A stretch of 64,000 nt of DNA. Source: Rhyzopertha dominica (lineage: Eukaryota; Arthropoda; Insecta; Coleoptera; Bostrichidae). Positions 10,701 to 20,824 of this stretch are shown here, piece by piece. Made by a program: the position numbers and the translations under genes. The notes below the pieces were generated by a model that was given only the letters and a program-made list of their open reading frames with translations, searched no databases and was not told where the DNA came from. The first letter of the stretch is position 1. The number at the start of each line of letters is the position of its first letter. The stretch covers positions 35,397,786 to 35,461,785 of the forward strand of contig QCXZ01000041.1 in the NCBI GenBank assembly GCA_025024175.1. The letters are read 5' to 3'.

Positions 10701-12093
10701 TCCAACGAAATCACCCCACGAGACACGTGAGGAGCAGCAACATGACCCTGAAGTAAAGAAGATTATGGACTGCCTTGAAGACCCCCAAGACGCTGTCGAC
10801 TTCAAGCGATGGACCGAAAGGGGTTATATAATGCATCAAGGTGTACTGTACAGATATGGTCCAGACAACGATTCCGATGATCCCCAGCTAGTGATTCCAC
10901 GAGGGCAAATATCCGAGATATTGCGGGAATGCCACGACTCACCTCTCGCTGGACATTATGGTGCGGATCGTACGTTAAGCACTATTGCACGACGATATTA
11001 TTGGACTACTATGCGACGTGATGTTGCCCAACATGTCCGCAAGTGTTTGGAGTGCAATAGATATAAGCCCAATAATATGAAGCCCGCCGGATTAATCCAA
11101 ACACCGCCACTATCGCAGAGGTTTGAAGTCATTTCAATAGACTTATTTGGGCCGCTTCCTCGGACTAGTGATGGACTGAAATGGGTTTTTGTTGTGGAAG
11201 ATGTTGCAACCAAGTGGACAGAATTGTTCGGTCTCTCTGCTGCCACCGCTGTAGCGTGTGCTCGTATCCTCATAGACGAAATAATCCTACGGTACGGAAC
11301 TCCACGCCGCGTTATCAGCGACAACGCGCTTCAATTCGTGTCAGCAGTTATGCAGCAAGTTGCGAGTGTCCTAGGGTTCCAACAAACACTGATTCCCGTT
11401 TATCATCCAGAAGCAAATCCCGCTGAACGAAAAAATCGCGATCTTAAGGTGCGACTAGCTATAATGGTAGAAGAACAGCAGAGCGAATGGGCTAACGCAC
11501 TCCCCGCGATAAGATTCGCAATGAACACAGCCAAGAACAGCAGCACCGGATTTTCTCCCGCTATGTTATGCTTCGGACGTGAAATTAGATCGCCGGGAGA
11601 AGTACAACGCGATTTAAGAACCATCGTCGAAAACGAACATTTCGCAACTGAAATCACACCGTATTTGAGATTAATCGCGACAAATATGCAATGTGCAAAA
11701 GAAAACCATGAATTAGCACAAGACCGTGCTAAACGCTACGGTGACCTACGCCGTAGCCGTGCTGAAGTGTTTACAGTTGGAGATAAGGTTTGGGTCGAGA
11801 GCCATCCCATTAGCGACGCTACCAAGGGTTTCTCGGCTAAGTTAGCACCAAAGCGTGACGGACCCTATGTTATCGCAAGTCAGCTAACTCCGTCTACGTA
11901 CCGCATCGCTTCAGTTCAACACCCAAGAGACATCGTAGGGCATTATCACTCGTCAGCTTTACGAAAATGTCATCTGAGTGATCAGCAAGCCGACGTCTTA
12001 CTCCCAGTTCATCCACTGCGTCGTACTGGAAGACCTAAAGGTTCAATTACGAAGAATGGTCCATACAATATGACGACACATGACAGAAACTAG
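7786..12093 (+). CDS. Gypsy gag-pol polyprotein (gag, protease, RT, RNase H, integrase)
   Basis: A single 1435-codon frame from the first ATG; the frame opens earlier at a GTG, unlikely as a start in a eukaryote. Domains in order: capsid-like gag; two zinc knuckles at residues 254-267 (CX2CX4HX4C) and 301-314 (same spacing but Tyr replaces His); aspartic protease VDTGA near 368; RT with YLDD at 690-693; RNase H with catalytic Asp near 839; integrase zinc finger (His1050, His1057, Cys1087, Cys1090), catalytic Asp1119, Asp1179 and Glu1214, and a C-terminal RDGPY module near 1358. No chromodomain or envelope is seen. All core catalytic residues are present and there is no stop or frameshift, so it may be active. 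Three ambiguous bases near 9294-9317 hide two to three residues between protease and RT. Gag and pol are fused, so gag excess must come from another mechanism. Confidence 0.95.
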   Translation: MPRDEEETPSCTTEDATIPPQPGYSLRPLPSRQERKPAAETDNLVAMTTEQLQQLLQSIKATPMTTIQPNGNFSTCQSRFSGNKGESVEAFINAICIFKECVYMSDENALKGLPMLLHSVAATWWQGVKGTIATWVAATEGLRRAFGVHKPAYVIFRELFSSEQKNEPTDVFVDKARALLSHLPSEPSLPVKLQLDMIYGLLHPKIRKRVAREDFGDFDRLRELARAVEDSYAEEKRTPIPDDFPRVTKERPRCKYCRFLGHTQSECRKFEQAREPHSRSFAPRPRENGRDRGDTSPGISCYKCGLLGYLSSQCPRCKDSSVRPRDTDVSHVNLLYNELQEGKIMEPRMNRPLLEVTCEGITGLACVDTGARQSVAGERLRRHLVERGHRAIIANMRLVLADGVPREVITHSFRTIIEIANGRIPLSFLSIPDHPEAKTLLGIDFIAAADMIIDVPRMQWRFSDEGQFKRFAEYPVKEVNAEISGIEVLRTDEGAAITNAEDXXKIQKLLXDNQDVFRPPAGPTPYAEHRIKLTSDEPVAVPPHRLSPTKREILKIKLEEMLNDGIVEECESPYAAPVVLVQKKTGDFRVCIDYRGLNAITVPDRYPLPRIEDLLHSAVRTSFMSTLDLRSGYWQVAVRESDRDKTAFVTPFGTYRFLRMPFGLRCAGATFQRLMDKFRAGLSTVTILVYLDDIIVLSDTFEKHLSDLAAVFLRLRQFRLHANRDKCMFACNKVKYLGHLITPSGISADPGKVDAIAGMKPPRKLKQLRGFLQTCSWFRRFVPDFAAVAKPLTDLTKKDISWIWTEAQDAAFKRLKEALVTAPILRQADPTLPYILRTDASAYAIGACLLQGEAQEERPVEYASRLLTKAESNYSTTQREALAVVYAVKKFRGYVDGCPIRIATDHQPLRWLMSLKAPSGRLARWALELQEYDLLIEYTPGRCNFLADMLSRPPIEKIDTEACEVSSISITLPTKSPHETREEQQHDPEVKKIMDCLEDPQDAVDFKRWTERGYIMHQGVLYRYGPDNDSDDPQLVIPRGQISEILRECHDSPLAGHYGADRTLSTIARRYYWTTMRRDVAQHVRKCLECNRYKPNNMKPAGLIQTPPLSQRFEVISIDLFGPLPRTSDGLKWVFVVEDVATKWTELFGLSAATAVACARILIDEIILRYGTPRRVISDNALQFVSAVMQQVASVLGFQQTLIPVYHPEANPAERKNRDLKVRLAIMVEEQQSEWANALPAIRFAMNTAKNSSTGFSPAMLCFGREIRSPGEVQRDLRTIVENEHFATEITPYLRLIATNMQCAKENHELAQDRAKRYGDLRRSRAEVFTVGDKVWVESHPISDATKGFSAKLAPKRDGPYVIASQLTPSTYRIASVQHPRDIVGHYHSSALRKCHLSDQQADVLLPVHPLRRTGRPKGSITKNGPYNMTTHDRN

Positions 12094-12182
12094 GAGATCA
12101 TCGCGCAATACTTAAATCACTAATTTTCTTTCTTTCATTTAGTTAGTTCAGTTGGTTCCCGCACGAGACGTTCGCGGCAACC

Positions 12183-12192
12183 AAAGGGGGAG
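12183..12192 (+). promoter_or_regulatory. Polypurine tract
   Basis: AAAGGGGGAG, separated from the 3' LTR by TC; it is the expected plus-strand primer site for the element. Confidence 0.85.
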
Positions 12193-12194
12193 TC

Positions 12195-12431
12195 TGTAAC
12201 GCTCAGCCGGCGTATCGTCATGCGGCCACCGCACGTACCGTACCTGCTGCTTGGACGAGCGCTGCGACGAGGACGTGCAGGACCAAGGAGTTTGAAGTTG
12301 TTATTAAATAATAGAACTGGATTGTCAATATTTTAAAAAGCACATAATATTATACTTTCTATTATTAACACGAGTATTATTTGCTTTCATAAACAAATCC
12401 TCTAAAGTACGCACGTACTAGCGACGTTATA
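12195..12431 (+). repeat. 3' LTR of gypsy element
   Basis: 237 bp, identical to the 5' LTR except for one base and absence of the 10-bp CGCAGTCTCC segment. Followed directly by the GAAG target duplication. Confidence 0.95.
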
Positions 12432-12435
12432 GAAG

Positions 12436-13055
12436 TAAGAAGGATAGAAAGTAAAGCATCTCAAGATTTAAACGGTTTTATTGTGGTTTCGCTGAAAATG
12501 ATTGTGCAAGGCATATCAGAACCAGTCGCGGGTGTAAGTAATAAAAGAGTTGCATTTCCAAATGAACTGGAGGTCGTAAAATTATACCAGTCTACAAAGA
12601 GCAAAATATAGTTAACTATGACCCAATACTGATCTTACCTGTGATATATAAAGTGTAGTAGAGCCATGAAGTTTGTGGAGCATGAACAAGTTAGTGTATT
12701 AAAGCATGGTTTTAGTAAAAATAGGTCCACTATTAGTTCCATGATAGTGATGATGGACATTATTATACGGCTCTTGAGGGACGTCATCTGGTTGGATGAA
12801 CATCTCAATGGCTCAGACATTAGTAGACATAGTGACTTAACATGAACTCGCCGATTCGAAGGTATGGCAGCAAAAAATGTTTTGGTGCAGTTCTTAAGCT
12901 TACCTAGTATGCTTTAGTTTTACTCTATTAACAAGTCAATCAGTACTAGCTTCGACATTATATATAAAAATAAAACCACTGCTGTTGATCACACTAAGTG
13001 TAGGTAAACTATTATTGGAAGCTCATGAAATCTTGCCTTTAGTATGCGACACACT
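12436..13055. other. No recognisable gene
   Basis: Unique AT-rich flank; nothing supported. Confidence 0.5.
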
Positions 13056-13725
13056 CAAGGGCGTAGCCAGGTTTTAGCATCGGGGGGGGGAGGGGGTTAC
13101 CTTGCAAAGCAGTAAAATTGCGACCAGTGGCAGCTTGTAACAATTTTGACTGGAAGGGGCAACAGCAAGCGAACTTTTTTTTTTGTTTTTTTTTTTCGTG
13201 GAGGAGGGGAAACCTTGCATAGGCACCCTGCTGCCGGCCAGCAGAGTAGTGTCGGATTCTTACCGGCTAAAACCCCACCCCCTNCGTGGTTCTACAAAAT
13301 AAAAATTAAATATTATTCAAATTTACGATTTGTGTGTGAAGTCCATGCGCCTACTCTTTTGAGCCGCGAAATGGTCAATTACGAGTTCATTAAAATTTGG
13401 ATTTGACTGTATTAATTCCTTTTCAATAGAGCACACTGCCAATGCATTAAGTCAGTCCTGACCCATAGCATTGCGCGAAAACGTTTAATTCTCTTTAATT
13501 TTGAAAAACACTGCTCGCTCTCGACCGTCGTCATTGGAATGGTACAAATAATATTTAAAAGTTTAATAGTTTCCGGAAACACGCTGCCTAAATTATTTTG
13601 CATCAAAAACTGATAAACATGAACGGCTCCATTTACATTTCGAAATCTTCTCGGTGATAAATTGTCATTAATTCGTGTTTAAGTGTAATCGCGTTTAAAT
13701 CATATTTGTCGGGGAATGATTTGCT
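13056..13725 (-). mobile_element. hAT DNA transposon remnant (3' end)
   Basis: The outer end on the plus strand reads CAAGGGCGTAGCCAGG, close to the CAGGGGCGTAGCCAGG-type terminus common in hAT elements. The interior, minus strand, carries the hAT dimerisation domain. G- and T-homopolymer runs (13081-13096, 13176-13196) interrupt the terminal region. The other terminus is not seen, so it is a truncated copy. Confidence 0.75.
13412..13725 (-). pseudogene. hAT transposase C-terminal domain, broken
   Basis: The minus strand encodes FPETIKLLNIICTIPMTTVE followed by SEQCFSKLKRIK, the conserved C-terminal dimerisation block of hAT transposases of the ZMYM/ZBED-related insect type. Upstream, about 13630-13722, an offset frame encodes FPDKYDLNAITLKHELMTIY followed by HREDF, the segment normally preceding it. 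The two are separated by a frame change and stops. The catalytic domain is absent, so the protein is non-functional. Confidence 0.85.
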
Positions 13726-13888
13726 GTATTCTTGGAAGCAATGAAATTCAAGAAGGACGCCTCTAAAAAATCGCTCGAAAAGAATCTGTTACATACATTC
13801 GAAGCTGACATTAATTTAGCTTCGGTCGGTTAAAGAAATAGTTTTTTGTTAAAGCGATATTTCAGGCATTTGTACGAAATCTAGTAAA

Positions 13889-14101
13889 GTGCGCGCCAGG
13901 AAGAAGTCGCATGTTAGGAATGTAACATCGTCCACAATTCGAACGAAGCGAACTGGATTGGTGGGCCGAGTTAATGAATTTATTCTTCTCGCTGCGCTAG
14001 CCTAAAAATGCCACCACGAATAATGGCAAGTACGGCAATGATTTAAATCTCTCGCGACATTTGTCGTCCCCACCATATCTGCCTTCTTTCCTGGCGCGCA
14101 C
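13889..14101 (+). mobile_element. Family B MITE, copy 1
   Basis: 213 bp bounded by near-perfect inverted repeats: left GTGCGCGCCAGGAAGAAG, right CTTCTTTCCTGGCGCGCAC. It shares AACATCGTCCACAATT and GGGCCGAGTTAATGAATTTA with the copy at 29.3 kb, which lies in the opposite orientation. No coding capacity and no clear target duplication. Confidence 0.85.
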
Positions 14102-15332
14102 AAAACAACTTTTGCCCGGTTGCTTGGCAACTAAGTATTATTTCTAAACATTCAGAACTGTCAGTGATCATCATTATGTTGACAATTGACGCATATTATC
14201 ACTACCTTCTTATAACTATTCTTTTATGTTCTACAGCTCTTAAAATTTTGGTTACATACGTGCGTGTGGTATTGATACTATGCTAGATTTTTTCGCTAAT
14301 TACTATGACGACCCATAAAGTACAAGATACGATTTCAAATTTAAAGGAAATGTTGTTCAACTCAGATTTTTATAAGCTATCTTTGCGCCTATCCGTCAAC
14401 TAGTATTTTGATTTAAGTACTACTGCACACTGAAAAGATCATTTTTTATAAAACAATTTCGATCACCCATTTTATAGATTTGTTGTTTTTACACGTAATT
14501 TGAAAGGTGTATTATAAAATGAAAAGTGTAACATTTTTGACATTCACGCGTGAAACTTTTTTTAACTGGCAGATTTAGAAAGCTTTCGAATAACTATTCC
14601 TTGTTCTTATCACCTATGTTTGGGTTATTGAGAAACGAGACTTGCGCTGGTTCTCTTTTAAAATTATTGGTTATTTTAAACTGCCGCTGACCTTGCAGCT
14701 GTAATATTAAGTGTTTATAGAGTTTAATGCGAGATTAGTAACTCGAGTTGCTTTTGCTATTGCAAAGCACAGAATAGCGCTTTCGGTTCGGTGCGCTTAA
14801 AAACCGCATCAACTTCCGACAAAGCTTTTACTTGAGAGAGGAAAACTGCTTCTGCGGTTGTAATTCGAGCGCTGCAGGTTGCACATTCACGCTGGTAAAA
14901 AATCTGCATAGCTACTAGACGATTTATATTCCGGCAGTAAACTAGCCTATCGCGCTTGTGCGTCGACTTATATTCCTGTTTCCACACTCTAGCCTGACAC
15001 ATGTCACACGAAATCCATATTTACGGTCAACGGAAGCCCTGCATTGAGCTCACACATGCTCTTGTCGACTGAAACAATGTAACAGAATAATTTGATAAGC
15101 ATGCGACGGCTACAACGTCGCCAATTACTTAGTATGCCCTCCCTGCATGCATTCATCTTTATTTCTAGTATAAGAGCGGCGAAGGGTTTATTCAAGACTG
15201 GAGGCAATGTTGCCACTTGGTTTGTGTCGATTATTTTATATATACAGCACTATACGTATCTATACGTATCTGAAATTAGTTCAATATTAGCAACCGAAAA
15301 ATGATGACACATAAATATGACTGTTTTGTAAA
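14102..15332. other. No gene recognised; two unassigned minus-strand frames
   Basis: AT-rich up to about 14750, then moderately GC-rich to 15220. Minus-strand frames at 14757-15002 (81 codons, Cys-rich, including CATCSARITTAE) and 15004-15216 (70 codons) lie end to end and might be pieces of one degraded coding sequence. I recognise no family and see no TE termini around them. Confidence 0.35.
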
Positions 15333-15334
15333 TA

Positions 15335-15691
15335 CGAGGCGTGTTTTTTAAGTACCGTTTTGAAATTCCGCCGCTGCGGCGCTGTCTTTAATGTTCCGCG
15401 CATGTGCACTGCGTAGATACATGTGTTGACAAGCCACGGACGCTATTACTTCAACAATAATCTGTGTTTACGTTGTTCGTAAATTTCGCAGATTTGTCGA
15501 TGAATTTCAACAGCTTTTACGCCTTTAGCACTAAGGAGACGAATAACGGCGCGTAATTCAAAATCGGCGGAATCTCAATCAGTGGCGCCAATTTAAATTC
15601 GCACAAAAAGCGTAAACATACAATGTTCGGTGCATGTGCACTGTGTACCTAAACATTTCAAAACGGTACTTACTTAAAAAACACGCCTCGT
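15335..15691. mobile_element. Family C MITE with mariner-like termini
   Basis: 357 bp flanked by TA on both sides (15333-15334, 15692-15693). Long inverted ends: left CGAGGCGTGTTTTTTAAGTA, right the complement with an extra TTAC step (ACGGTACTTACTTAAAAAAC then ACGCCTCG). TA duplications and this terminus type fit the mariner branch. No transposase frame, so non-autonomous; the internal GCGCATGTGCACTG motif occurs near both ends in the same sense. Confidence 0.9.
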
Positions 15692-15693
15692 AT

Positions 15694-16412
15694 GTTATTT
15701 GATCAAAATTCGTACCTCAAAACCCTAACTAGCTCGTTTGTTAAAATACTTGATCAAATTAACAGATCGACTAAATGATTACTACTGATTCTAAAAGAGT
15801 GACTCCTTATTAAGTGCAAATGCAAGCACGCCATCGATAAAAACACTGCAAGGTCAATTCCGCGTTTGCATCATCATCAGACATTGTTTTGCCATGTACA
15901 TATAAAATTATAACAATAGTGACGAATAAATTGTGTGTACTAAGGTTCCTGTCGTTGAAGCTGTCTGACGAATACCCACACTACAATATATGCGTATAAG
16001 ATTTAATTTTAGATTCTTAATATTTTTAATTGATAAATAACACTTCAACATTTTCAATAAGAGTATAGCATCTAAACAGTTTTGAATTAAAAAAAAATAA
16101 TGAATTAGGTTAACTTTTCCGTAAGACTCAATGTAAAAATTATACAATTTTAACCTACCGCCACCTACAGGTCTGATTTGGGGCCTCTATATAAAGAGAA
16201 CCACTTTTGTAGGATGAGACTTACTAAAGATCGTTATTACTAGTGGAGTTATCCACAGTTCAAATATGCCTTGTTGCCATGGCTGCCGCAGTAGAATGTC
16301 AGTTCACATCAGCTACTATGGAAGCATTTTAGATTCAATTCGCTGCGTCCGTAGTTCCATATAAAGCATTTCAAATGTCTACGAGGGTGAATGCTTTCAG
16401 CGTCTATAATGA
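15694..16412. other. No recognisable gene
   Basis: AT-rich; nothing supported. Confidence 0.5.
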
Positions 16413-16531
16413 TAGATAATATGTTTTTGGAATGATCGCTGTCACTATAAAACACTGACAAAGATTACAGGATCAATAATTTTTTGTTAGCATTTTATAC
16501 TGACAGCGATCATTCCGAAAACAAATTATCT
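16413..16531. repeat. Hairpin element, 39-bp arms
   Basis: Left arm 16413-16451 and right arm 16493-16531 are inverted repeats sharing GGAATGATCGCTGTCA, with about three mismatches in 39 and a 41-bp loop. It resembles a very small MITE or a hairpin-forming insertion. No target duplication is evident. Confidence 0.8.
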
Positions 16532-16890
16532 AGTATTTCAAATGTCATTCCTTTTTATACTAAATATTCTTATATGGATTGCTCTGTATGACCCAACATG
16601 ACAAGAAAGGAAGTTCGTTGATGATAAATATCTAACTGGTTCAGACAAGAAATATTATCTTGCTGCTAACGAATGACAGGTGAAAATGTGATAACTTAAT
16701 TACACTTTCAAACATAACGTGATGAATATATTCATTTTGAAGTAATGAGTAGGAACTGAGCCTTTCCAAATATTACAGCTGTTGGAGCCTTCACGAAGCA
16801 GGTTGCAAAACGGTTTTGTTTCCTTTTCGAAAATCAGTTGTTCTCTCTTGTTAAGTGCAGTCTTTACATTATTATCATAAGTGTTAGTAT
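16532..16890. other. No recognisable gene
   Basis: AT-rich; nothing supported. Confidence 0.5.
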
Positions 16891-17115
16891 CAATTTACAA
16901 TTAACGTAATACGTAATATGTACGTATTACACAAATTTTACAAAAACTTAAAATTGAAATTATTTCAATTTTACGCAGGCTGTATGCAAACAAGCAACTA
17001 ATACATAATCGTAATTTTTACGTATAGTTATTGTGAACACATTCGTAAACATGTATGAGGTTTATTATAGAAATTTAATTACGTACATACTACGTATTAC
17101 GTTAATTGCGAATTG
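16891..17115. mobile_element. Family D MITE, 225 bp
   Basis: Termini are about 38-bp inverted repeats: left CAATTTACAATTAACGTAAT, right end read inward CAATTCGCAATTAACGTAAT, both continuing ACGTA(A/G)TATGTACGTA. The interior contains a smaller palindrome AAAATTGAAATTATTTCAAT. Only one copy is in the window and no target duplication is obvious, so superfamily is unassigned. Confidence 0.75.
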
Positions 17116-19610
17116 GCACTTTACCTTTATTAATGTTCCGACAATTTATGGTGTTCATCCGTAAGAATTATAAAATGACGTCGGATTTGTATACAATTTT
17201 CTGTTCTATTGATGAGTGCCCCAATATTTTTAGCCGCCTAGAAAGCTATTGCTTCTATGGTAAGCCCTTGTGTTTTTTTGTTAGACAAAAACAGTAAGGT
17301 GTTAACGTGTTATGCATTATTTTTTGGTTCTCTATCCGCAGGAAAACCAATGTAATTCGATTACAATAATAATAGTAATAAATAAATTTCTTGCGTGCAA
17401 CATTTGTACAGGAATATTCTACAATAAAAAAAACATAAAGAAATATAAAGACTTATTATTTGTAGTTAAACTATAGACCAAATTAACAATTTTTGGTTGC
17501 AGGAGTTATGTTTATGAGCGAAGTTCGTACATCTGTTTTATTCTACGTGACCCTTTCAAAATATTTATCAGCCTAATGTATTATTAACAAAATATAGGCA
17601 AAAACGTATGCAAATAAGATGCAGAATACAGAATAACACTGTAAAGTGCAGAGGTATTACTTACAGTATCTGCTTATGAAGAGAGACGTATACATTATAT
17701 TGATGGATTTCAAATAAACTGCAGTTAAATTATACATGAAGAACGCATCTTTCTCACAACCGTTATTTATGTACAGATCAAAAAAGTAAAAGGAGAGAAA
17801 ATTTAAACGGCTACTGTACGTTAATTTTGGGTTAGACGGTGAAGTCGAAAAGTTATTACAATATATCTGGGACAGCTGTACACGTTTACACAATTCAGAT
17901 GCACACGTAATCTGTGGAACTAACGGTCTGTTTGAATATTTGCTTCCTTGGAATTATTAATTATCACGGTGCTAGATTTTATTTAATTACGAAAGCACCA
18001 ATTACAATTAGTAGCGATTTAAAGATATGTATAATGCATATTGTCCATAATCCGAATTTCCGATTATTTTTTAGTGTGGGTATAAAAGTGGTGGCGTCTT
18101 TCCTAACCGAACAGTTACTGTCCATTTTAGATGTATAAGGTCAGACCTTGAACCAGATAATGACGTAGCTGCGCCGTATAGCTGGTTGCCTTAAGTGATT
18201 TTTTGCGGATATCGCATGATCAGCGGCGTACCGAAAATCATTCATAACACGATCATATTTACATATTGGTTCATAACACGGTGCTTAATAGGTTAATGGA
18301 TACATGACCTCACGAACTCGAAATTACGACCAATTGAACGTCTACTTCTACTAGCAGAATCTCAGGAAGGTAAAATTACGTTTTTATTTTGTTACCAAGC
18401 CCTCATCTGAAGTAGGTGAGTTAAAATAACGTTTCTACAGATTGCAATACGCTCATATCACATTTACCGCAGTGAGTGCGGGAAAGATAGACGCCACCCG
18501 CCAGCAACGGGTCCGTTCCAATCAAGGCTTCACTCGGAGCGACCAGTTATTTCTTCATTTCAGTTGTGCCGACATACACTAAAATTAACATCACTAATAA
18601 TCCAATACCACTAATTCTACCATCGAAGCATCAGTAATCAACTGTAGCCATTTAAAGTCACTTAGATAGCTTGGTACGGTTGTTCTTCACTTACCCCCTG
18701 TTCAAGTCGGACTTGATAGGCGTCAACTTGCGCCTCTTTATTGCGAGTAGCTCCTGTTTCTAGAATACTTAGCACTACTCCAGGATATTCCAGGAAGGTC
18801 TCTAGGTATATAAAGAGTGCATCAATTGCCGGAATATTTACCGCACAAAGAGCGGAAAATTTGAATGTAGCACAGCCGAACTATTTGGATGTTATTTGAA
18901 ACTTATAAAAATAAATCGTCATCTTTATATTCCTTTCCAAACTTGAACTTCACGACGAACCTCCTCCTTTCTTGCAACATAAAGCTATTGCAACTTTCGT
19001 TTGTCTTTCCCCAAAGAATTTGAAACTAGCCGTACCGCTTTCTCGGCGATTTTTTGCATGTTGAAATGCTTTATGTCAAGATGCCAGTTTGTAATTTTGT
19101 CAGATGTAGTTTTTTTTGTGCTGAAAGGATGACGATATTCTATATATTCTTATAAGTAATCGAGTAATGCAAGTAAGTAGATTGCAAAAAAAAGGATGAA
19201 TATCCAAAGAAAGGCTTCTAGTCCTCCAGGGTTGAGGGTTAAGGCGATTGATTTATTGTATAGCAGCAATATCAGCCTATTGTAAAAGTTATTACAGAGT
19301 GCATTATATCACTAGCAAGTCTCGAATTCCGGACAGAACCTAAATTTGGCGATAAAAGAACATAATGTAACCAACAGAAGCTTTATAGCTAAAGCCATGG
19401 ACAGTGACGATAGTAAGGTTTACTACCGGTAATATTATCATTTAATCTTGTAATATAATAACTATAAGGGCCTGCGAATTATAATTATTTGCTAATCATG
19501 ATATCACTAGCGCGTAAGTGAATCGCCCGATCTTCTCTCATAACCCCACTGCTGCCTTGTGTTAAAAGTCGCCATTTTCAGTCCGAAATGTTAAAATATC
19601 GATCTATATA
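17116..19610. other. No recognisable gene
   Basis: AT-rich single-copy-looking DNA. Frames up to 78 codons have no recognised motif. The short GC-rich patch near 18480-18560 contains nothing I can assign. Confidence 0.5.
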
Positions 19611-20824
19611 CCTAGGGATTTTATGTTCCAGGATATTCCCATGCCATCTACCAAATACGCTATATAAGTGCTGACGTATTGACGGCCATTTTTCTGTGGC
19701 ACATCAAAGTCCTGTATCCTGACAAACCGAGTTGTCAAAACGTGCGTAACGGACCTCAGTGTTGGGTGCAATTTTGTGACTTTAAAAGAATATTTAGAAG
19801 TGTTACTGTGCTTATTTGCGTAGCTTACACTCTTTCGCATTGCTTCGCAATTATTACAAACCAAAATTACATTTGCTTTAGATCCTGGATCAAACCAAAC
19901 CAAATTGTCATAACGTGCATAAGGAAGTTCAGTGTTTAGTGCAATTTTTTAGTGTTAAAAGAATATTTTAAAGTGTTACTGTGTATGTTTAAGTAGCTGA
20001 CACTCCTTCGCCTTACTTGGCAAGTATTACAAATGTAAATTACATTTAGTTACAATGTAGGTACTGCTGAAAAGCTTAACCTANAATAAGAGCGTGTGTA
20101 GAGCATTACAATTTACATGTTGTACCAGAAGATGGTAACGTGCTAGGTCCCTGGACGTTCTTGTTATAATGAGAGAGATACGTATAATTGTCTTTCAACA
20201 ATAGATTGCAACTTAATGTAATTTCCGTTTGTAATACTTAATGAATAATACAAAGGTATGTAAACTATTCAAACATACACAGTAACACTTCAAAATATTG
20301 TATTATACTATAATTTTGCTCTGAACTGTGTATTTTTAGTAATTTACGTTCCTTCGTATAATTCAGTATTATAAACCAAAATTAGATTTAGTTGCAATTT
20401 ATTGTTTAAAAACAACCTAAAAAAAGTTCTGTAAATATTACACGTTTATCTCTCATTATAACGGAAACATCCAGGGACCCAACCCATTACCATTTTTTGG
20501 TAAAACTTGTAAATTGTAATGCTCCACACGCGTACTTAGTCCAGCTTTTCAAAAATACATTGTATCTAAACGTAATTTCGGTTTGTAATACTTGCTAAGT
20601 AAAGCGAAGTAGTGTAAGCTACTCAAACATACACAGTAACACTTTAAAATACCCTTTAACACTAAAAAATTACACCAAACGCTGAACTCCCTCACGCACA
20701 TTGTGACAACTAAGTAGGTTGGTTTGGATCCGGGATCTTGACGTACCGCAGCAAAATGACCGACATCTACGTCACACTAATATAGCGTATACAAGGTGAA
20801 GTACAACAAAGTATCCCGTATCAG
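19611..20824. mobile_element. Foldback element E built from repeated units
   Basis: A 1.2 kb palindrome. The outer ends match inverted around CGCTATATAAGTG (left, near 19659) and CACTAATATAGCG (right, near 20775). Inside each arm a roughly 165-bp unit recurs, recognisable by AGTGTTACTGTG, GTATTACAAA and CATTTAGTTACAATG. Two copies are in direct order on the left (about 19730-19890, 19895-20065), more flank the centre, and an inverted copy lies in the right arm (about 20560-20720). A GGTCCCTGGACGTTCTTGTT / CATCCAGGGACC block also pairs between arms. No protein is encoded. Superfamily unknown. Confidence 0.75.

Larger units (their letters stand above)
7426..12435 (+). mobile_element. Ty3/gypsy LTR retrotransposon, near-intact and young
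   Basis: Complete structure: 4-bp target duplication GAAG (7426-7429 and 12432-12435), 5' LTR, primer binding site, one gag-pol frame, polypurine tract, 3' LTR. The two LTRs differ by one substitution and one 10-bp indel over about 240 bp, which implies very recent insertion. There is no third frame between the pol stop at 12093 and the 3' LTR, so no envelope gene. It would replicate through cytoplasmic particles and integrate with its own integrase. Confidence 0.96.

Noticed and set aside
12094..12182. Envelope gene after gypsy pol
   Set aside because: Only about 90 bp lie between the pol stop and the polypurine tract; there is no room and no frame.
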